A stretch of DNA of 64,000 nucleotides, from the NCBI RefSeq assembly GCF_030486405.1, contig NZ_CP129613.1:248001-312000 (forward strand), read 5' to 3'. A model generated the notes under the pieces. It was not told the DNA's origin and made no database searches. It saw only the letters and a program-made list of their open reading frames with translations. This document shows, in pieces, positions 59,648 to 64,000 of the stretch. The translations under genes were made by a program, and so were the position numbers. The stretch's first letter is position 1, and each line of letters begins with the position of its first letter. The DNA comes from Mycolicibacterium sp. HK-90. Lineage in GTDB: Bacteria; Actinomycetota; Actinomycetes; Mycobacteriales; Mycobacteriaceae.

Positions 59648-59679
59648 AACGGCCCCAAATCGCTTGATCTGGGGCCGTT
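59648..59679. terminator. Hairpin terminator between ALDH and small gene
   Basis: Arms AACGGCCCCA (59648-59657) and TGGGGCCGTT (59670-59679) with a 12-base loop and T residues after, ending ALDH transcription from the right. It can also block read-through toward the ALDH. Confidence 0.8.
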
Positions 59680-59698
59680 TTGCGAGTGATCGCGAGTT

Positions 59699-61174
59699 TT
59701 ACGCCGGGGTGTATCCAAACGGCAGCAGCACACTCTTGGCCTGGGTGTACGCGTCGATGCCCTCGGGGCCGTTCTCGCGTCCGATGCCCGAGTTCTTGTA
59801 CCCGCCGAACGGTGCGCCCGGATCGAAGGCGTACATGTTCACCGCGTAGGTTCCGGTGCGGATCTTCGAGGCGATCTCGACGGCCTTGGGGAAATCGGTG
59901 GTGTACACGCTGCCGGCCAGGCCGTACGGCGAGTCGTTGGCGATGCGCACCGCGTCTTCCTCGGTGTCGAACGGGATCACCACGAGCACCGGCCCGAAGA
60001 TCTCCTCCTGGGCGATGGTCATCGAGTTGTCGACGTCGGCGAACACGGTCGGCTGCACGAACCAGCCCGAATCCAGGCCCTCGGGGCGGCCGCCGCCGGT
60101 GACGATGCGCGCACCCTCCTCGACGCCCTTCTTGATGTAGCCTTCGACCCGGTCACGCTGCTTCTCGGAGATCAGCGGGCCGATCATCGAGGCCGGATCG
60201 TCGGGCAGGCCGACCTGCATGGCGGAGACGGCGGCCGCGAGTTTGTCCACGATCTCGTCGTACCGCGACCGCGGCGCCAGGATGCGGGTCTGGCCCACAC
60301 AGGCCTGGCCGCAGTTCATCAGGCCGGAGAACACCAGCATCGGCAGCGTCGAGTCCACGTCGGCATCCTCGAGGATGATCGCCGCGGACTTGCCGCCGAG
60401 CTCCAGCGTGCACGGCTTGAGCTTCTCGGCGGCGATCTTGCCGATCTCCTTGCCGACACCGCTGGAGCCGGTGAACGTGAACTTGTCCAGCTCGGGGTTG
60501 GCGGTCAGGGCGCGGCCGGTCTCCGGCCCGCCGGGCACCACCGAGAGCACGCCCTCGGGCAGTCCGGCCTCGGTCAGCACCTCGGCGAACAGGTTGGTGG
60601 TCAGCGGTGTCTCACCGGCCGGCTTGAGCACCACGGTGCAGCCGGCGAGCAGGGCCGGGCCCAGCTTGTTGCAGGCGAGGAAGAACGGCACGTTCCAGGC
60701 GATGACGGCGCCGACGACACCGATGGCCTCTTTGATGACCAGGGTCTGGCCGTAGATGCCGTCGCGGATGTCTTTCCAGTCGTACTTGTCGGCCGCGCCG
60801 GCGTAGTACTGCAGGCTCGACACGCCCGCGCCGAACTGCATCATGTCGACGATGGTCGGCGGCTGGCCGGTCTCCAGCTTCAGCAGGTGCTTGAACTCCT
60901 CGGCCCGCTCGTTGATGAGCTCGACGGCCTTCGCCAGCACGGCCTGGCGTTCCTCGGGCGACATGTGTGGCCACGGGCCCTCGTCGAACGCCTTGCGGGC
61001 CGCGGCGCACGCGGCGTTGACATCGGCCTCGGCGGCCAGCGGGACCTGGCCGACCTTCTCGCCGGTGGCGGGGGAGAAGACCTCGATGATCTCGGTGGTC
61101 GAGGGCTCGACCCACTGGCCACCGATGAACAGCTTGTCGAACTCGGTGCGCGTGGCGGTGGAACTCTGTGTCAT
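59699..61174 (-). CDS. Aldehyde dehydrogenase (Rv0223c-like)
   Basis: A 491-residue ALDH with AWNVPFFLACNKLGPALLAG, LELGGKSAAIIL (Glu), NCGQACVGQTRIL (catalytic Cys) and PFGGYKNSGIGRENG. ATG 61174 is chosen over a GTG 9 bases upstream. It lies beside a SAM methyltransferase, as Rv0223c does beside Rv0224c, though it may be transcribed separately. Substrate unknown. Confidence 0.93.
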   Translation of the reverse strand: MTQSSTATRTEFDKLFIGGQWVEPSTTEIIEVFSPATGEKVGQVPLAAEADVNAACAAARKAFDEGPWPHMSPEERQAVLAKAVELINERAEEFKHLLKLETGQPPTIVDMMQFGAGVSSLQYYAGAADKYDWKDIRDGIYGQTLVIKEAIGVVGAVIAWNVPFFLACNKLGPALLAGCTVVLKPAGETPLTTNLFAEVLTEAGLPEGVLSVVPGGPETGRALTANPELDKFTFTGSSGVGKEIGKIAAEKLKPCTLELGGKSAAIILEDADVDSTLPMLVFSGLMNCGQACVGQTRILAPRSRYDEIVDKLAAAVSAMQVGLPDDPASMIGPLISEKQRDRVEGYIKKGVEEGARIVTGGGRPEGLDSGWFVQPTVFADVDNSMTIAQEEIFGPVLVVIPFDTEEDAVRIANDSPYGLAGSVYTTDFPKAVEIASKIRTGTYAVNMYAFDPGAPFGGYKNSGIGRENGPEGIDAYTQAKSVLLPFGYTPA

Positions 61175-61229
61175 GAGCGTCACACTACCCAGATTTCGGC
61201 CAAACGAGAACCTGTTCCAGTTGGTCGGT

Positions 61230-62003
61230 TTACCGGGGCCGCAGAACCAGCACCAGATTGCTCACCAGGAACTCCCGCAACCCCGGCGCCGAGGTCATCC
61301 ACCATGCCCATCGCGGGTGGTAGCGGGGAAATGCCGCGACCAGTGCTCCGGTGGAGCGGGCCCACTGCAGCCCGTCGGCGGCCGAGACCGCGAACAACGA
61401 CGAGCCGTAGTCGTTCTTCGGTCGGTGCCCGTGCTTGCGGGTGTAGCGTTCGGCGGCCCGGGCGCCGCCGAGGTAGTGCGTCAATCCCATCTCGTGGCCG
61501 CCGAACGGGCCGAGCCACACGGTGTAGGACAGCACCACCAGACCGCCGGGGCGCGTGACCCGCAGCATCTCGTTACCCAGCCGCCATGGCTGCGGCACGT
61601 GCTCGGCGACGTTGGACGACAGGCAGATGTCGACGCTGTCGTCTGCGAACGGCAGGGCCATTCCGGAGGCCCGGACGAAGGTGCCCTCCGAGGCGTCGGC
61701 GGCTGGGCCCGCATGCATCTCGCGAGGGTCGGGCTCCACCCCGATATAGCGCAAACCGGCTGCCTCGAACGCCGACGCGAAGTAACCGGGCCCCCCGCCC
61801 ACGTCCAGGACCGTGCGTCCGGCCCCGGTCTCACCGGTGGCCGACGTCCACAGGTCGGTGACCAGCGCGACGGTGTCGGCGGCCAGCGCGCCGTAGAACC
61901 GGGCCGGTTCGCTCTGCTCGAACCGGAACTGTGCCAGTAGTCGCACCGACCGGCTCAGGGTCGCGCGACGGGCGAAGCGTGCCGAGATGTCGCTGGGCTG
62001 CAC
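61230..62003 (-). CDS. Class I SAM-dependent methyltransferase (Rv0224c-like)
   Basis: A 257-residue methyltransferase: motif I VLDVGGGPGYF (about 70-80), acidic loop in GVEPDPREM, motif with SGMALPFADDSVD and the following SSNVAEHV. Position between an ALDH and a glycosyltransferase matches Rv0224c. It probably methylates a lipid or sugar; target unknown. It is divergent from the glycosyltransferase across 33 bases. Confidence 0.9.
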   Translation of the reverse strand: MQPSDISARFARRATLSRSVRLLAQFRFEQSEPARFYGALAADTVALVTDLWTSATGETGAGRTVLDVGGGPGYFASAFEAAGLRYIGVEPDPREMHAGPAADASEGTFVRASGMALPFADDSVDICLSSNVAEHVPQPWRLGNEMLRVTRPGGLVVLSYTVWLGPFGGHEMGLTHYLGGARAAERYTRKHGHRPKNDYGSSLFAVSAADGLQWARSTGALVAAFPRYHPRWAWWMTSAPGLREFLVSNLVLVLRPR

Positions 62004-62036
62004 CCACCCAACCTACTGACCGGTACCCTCAACACG

Positions 62037-63206
62037 ATGTCTGCCCGTCCTGACCCGCGCCTGCGGAGCGTTCTGCTCCTGTGCTGGCGTGATACCGGCC
62101 ATCCCCAGGGCGGCGGCAGTGAGGCCTATCTCCAGCGCATCGGCGCATGTCTGGCCGACGAGGGCGTCCATGTCACGCTGCGCACCGCGCGGTATCCGGG
62201 CGCGGCCCGCCGCGAGGTGATCGACGGTGTGCAGATCAACCGGGCAGGCGGGCCCTACAGCGTCTACATCTGGGCCGGGCTGGCCATGGTGGCCTCCCGC
62301 ATCGGCCTCGGACCGTTACGCCGGGTCCGGCCGGACGTGGTCGTCGACACCCAGAACGGGCTGCCGTTCCTGGCCCGGTTGGCGTTCGGCCGCCGGGTGG
62401 CGGTACTCGTACACCACTGCCACCGCGAACTGTGGCCGGTGGCCGGCCCGGTGATGGGACGGATCGGCTGGTTCGTGGAGTCCAAGCTCTCCCCGCGACT
62501 GCACCGACGCAACCAGTACGTCACCGTGTCGCTGCCCTCGGCGCGCGACCTCAACGAGCTCGGTGTCGATTCCGGCCGGATCGCGGTGGTCCGCAACGGG
62601 CTCGACGAGGCACCCGGTCCCACCCTGGAATTGCCGCGGTCGTCGACCCCGCGGATCGTGGTGTTGTCGCGCCTGGTCCCGCACAAGCAGATCGAGGATG
62701 CCCTGGAGGCGGTCGCGTCGCTACGCGCCGAAGTGCCCGGACTGCACCTCGACATCGTGGGCGGCGGCTGGTGGCAGCCGCGGCTGGTCGAGCACGCCGA
62801 ACTGCTCGGCATCTCCGATTCGGTGACCTTCCACGGCCATGTCGACGAAGAGACCAAACACCGTGTGCTGCAGCAGAGTTGGGTCCACGTGCTGCCGTCG
62901 CGCAAGGAGGGCTGGGGCCTGGCGGTCACCGAGGCCGCCCAGCACGGGGTCCCCACGATCGGCTACCGGTCTTCGGGCGGGCTGACCGACTCGATCGTCG
63001 ACGGGGTCACCGGGTTGCTCGTCGAGGACCGCGACGCCCTGGTCGCGGGGGTGCGTCAGTTGCTGAAAGACCCGGTGATGCGAATTCAGTTGGGCAGCAA
63101 GGCGCAGACCCGCAGCGACGAATTCTCGTGGCGGCTCAGCGCGGACGCGATGCACACTGTGCTGGGATCCGTGCGCGACGGCCAGTACGTCAGCGGTCTC
63201 GTCTAG
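62037..63206 (+). CDS. GT4-type glycosyltransferase (Rv0225-like)
   Basis: A 389-residue retaining glycosyltransferase of the GT-B fold: N-terminal GHPQGGGSEAYLQRIG (about 23-38), and the C-terminal donor-binding block IVVLSRLVPHKQIEDALEAV plus LPSRKEGWGLAVTEAAQHG with the EX7E pattern. It likely transfers a sugar to a cell-envelope lipid or glycan. Divergent from the methyltransferase and convergent with a membrane protein, as in M. tuberculosis. Confidence 0.92.
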   Translation: MSARPDPRLRSVLLLCWRDTGHPQGGGSEAYLQRIGACLADEGVHVTLRTARYPGAARREVIDGVQINRAGGPYSVYIWAGLAMVASRIGLGPLRRVRPDVVVDTQNGLPFLARLAFGRRVAVLVHHCHRELWPVAGPVMGRIGWFVESKLSPRLHRRNQYVTVSLPSARDLNELGVDSGRIAVVRNGLDEAPGPTLELPRSSTPRIVVLSRLVPHKQIEDALEAVASLRAEVPGLHLDIVGGGWWQPRLVEHAELLGISDSVTFHGHVDEETKHRVLQQSWVHVLPSRKEGWGLAVTEAAQHGVPTIGYRSSGGLTDSIVDGVTGLLVEDRDALVAGVRQLLKDPVMRIQLGSKAQTRSDEFSWRLSADAMHTVLGSVRDGQYVSGLV

Positions 63207-63227
63207 GGCTCCGGCCGCCGCGTTGCC

Positions 63228-63283
63228 GACCGTGGCGTTCCGGTACGCGTTTGCCACGGATTTCGTGCATCAACGCCACGCTC
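63228..63283. repeat. Intergenic inverted repeat
   Basis: CGTGGCGTT (63231-63239) and AACGCCACG (63272-63280), 9-base perfect arms extendable to 12 with one mismatch, long loop. It spans the end of the glycosyltransferase region and the stop of the membrane protein gene; possible terminator or dispersed repeat. Confidence 0.55.
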
Positions 63284-64000
63284 GTCGCCGAAACGCGCTG
63301 ACCGCCATCCCGACAGCGCCGCCGACCAACGCCGCCAGCCACACCAGGTGTGCGGCGATCATGACGCCGCGCTGCGACGAGGCGGGCGCGGTGCCGCCCA
63401 CCCGGTGCACCGACACCTCGAGATCGGATTCGCGGACCACCCACCCCACCCCGGCCTCGGCCAGTTGCCGATCGGTCGCGCCCGAGAGCACCAGATCCTG
63501 CACGGCCCGGGCATGCGCGCCCTCGCCGGGCACGGTCTGACCGCCGATGGACAGGTCGCCGGTGACCAGCACCTCGGCGCGGAGCCAGCGGGGCAGCGGG
63601 TCGAGCACCGGACCGGTTGGTGTCCAAGAGAATTCACGCATGCTGTCGGGTGGCAACACCGTCACCGGCCCGGGGTCGGCGTTGATCTGCGCGGCAGCGG
63701 CGGCCCAACTCCCGGGATACTGCACCGCGCGCATCTGATTGCCCACGCCCCAGGCCAGATCGGGCAGCACCGCGATCAGCGCCGCGCAACACACCGCGGC
63801 CGCCGCGGCGGCCGGTATCCGCAGCCGGCGCAACGTGTCCGGTGCGGCAGCGGCAGCCAGCGCGTAGCCCGGCGTGGCCAGGGCCACCCACTTCTGTCCG
63901 TCGCGTACCACCCCGAGGCCGGGCACCGCCCGGGTCGCGGCCTCGACGAATGCCAGGCCCGGGCCGGTGGCCATCGCAGCCGGGATCACCACCGCCACCG
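63270..64000 (-). CDS. Membrane protein (Rv0226c-like), partial
   Basis: The frame runs to the window end, so the N-terminus is missing; about 243 residues are seen. It has hydrophobic segments (IPAAAAAAVCCAALIAVLPD, AHLVWLAALVGGAVGMAV) around a soluble loop containing GSWAAAAAQINADPGPVTVL. Position next to a GT4 glycosyltransferase matches Rv0226c, a polytopic membrane protein of unknown function in arabinan/glycolipid neighbourhoods. No catalytic motif is visible in this part. Confidence 0.8.
   Translation of the reverse strand, partial: VAVVIPAAMATGPGLAFVEAATRAVPGLGVVRDGQKWVALATPGYALAAAAAPDTLRRLRIPAAAAAAVCCAALIAVLPDLAWGVGNQMRAVQYPGSWAAAAAQINADPGPVTVLPPDSMREFSWTPTGPVLDPLPRWLRAEVLVTGDLSIGGQTVPGEGAHARAVQDLVLSGATDRQLAEAGVGWVVRESDLEVSVHRVGGTAPASSQRGVMIAAHLVWLAALVGGAVGMAVSAFRRRAWR

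Overview
The window is high-GC actinobacterial DNA and fits a fast-growing Mycolicibacterium (environmental Mycobacterium). The evidence is an MmpL transporter, many FadD/FadE-type lipid genes, a WS/DGAT wax-ester synthase, UdgX, an arylamine N-acetyltransferase whose catalytic residues fall at the mycobacterial positions (C70/H110/D127), and blocks that recall M. tuberculosis synteny: lipQ-WS/DGAT (Rv2485c-Rv2484c), lipO-fadD12-acyltransferase (Rv1426c-Rv1428c) and ALDH-methyltransferase-glycosyltransferase-membrane protein (Rv0223c-Rv0226c). No tRNA, rRNA, CRISPR array or insertion sequence was seen.

Layout. 1-4.7 kb: the end of an LLM-family flavin oxidoreductase, a MerR regulator, and an mmpL gene divergent from its likely TetR repressor, with two near-identical operators between them. 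4.7-13.2 kb: a tightly overlapping seven-gene run (acyl-CoA synthetase, enoyl-CoA hydratase, MaoC-like hydratase, CoA-transferase, amidohydrolase, MFS transporter, Orn/Lys/Arg-type decarboxylase) that looks like an undescribed catabolic operon. 13-16.4 kb: udgX, an alpha/beta-hydrolase remnant, and a large clade-2 catalase with a small acidic protein.

16.4-26.1 kb: a complete Rhodococcus/Mycobacterium microcompartment (RMM, aminoacetone/1-amino-2-propanol) locus. It encodes two tandem-domain BMC-T proteins, one BMC-H, one BMC-P, a proline-rich linker protein, a CoA-acylating aldehyde dehydrogenase, a class III aminotransferase-fold phospholyase, an aminopropanol kinase, an SDR dehydrogenase, a GntR regulator and a divergent APC permease. 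Two details stand out: a 35-bp tandem duplication that creates two 12-codon ORFs chained by ATGA overlaps between two shell genes, and related amphipathic helices on the dehydrogenase and the linker protein that look like encapsulation signals.

26-34 kb: assorted esterase, MerR-SDR, tandem-domain acyl-CoA dehydrogenase and lipQ-WS/DGAT genes. 34.3-46.2 kb: an oxygenase island. It holds two paralogous modules, each a Rieske-type oxygenase alpha subunit plus a ~110-aa helical protein of unknown function. Around them are one ferredoxin-type reductase, an SDR, a TauD dioxygenase, a membrane desaturase, a MarR regulator, two amidohydrolases and an ALDH. A 20-bp near-identical motif (18/20) lies in front of both arms. 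One of the two Rieske proteins has lost both canonical His ligands of its cluster.

46.2-50.7 kb: TetR, an AveC-family membrane protein, a NorQ-type MoxR ATPase and a NorD-type VWA protein form a compact operon of unknown purpose. 50.7-56 kb: FAD oxidase, then acyltransferase-fadD12-lipO preceded by a perfect KstR consensus. 56-64 kb: HD phosphohydrolase, nat, AraC/DinB regulator, DHFR-like reductase, small conserved genes with strong hairpin terminators, then the Rv0223c-Rv0226c-like block, which runs off the window end. Several intergenic gaps between convergent genes hold long inverted repeats that look like dispersed mycobacterial hairpin elements; two of them belong to one family.
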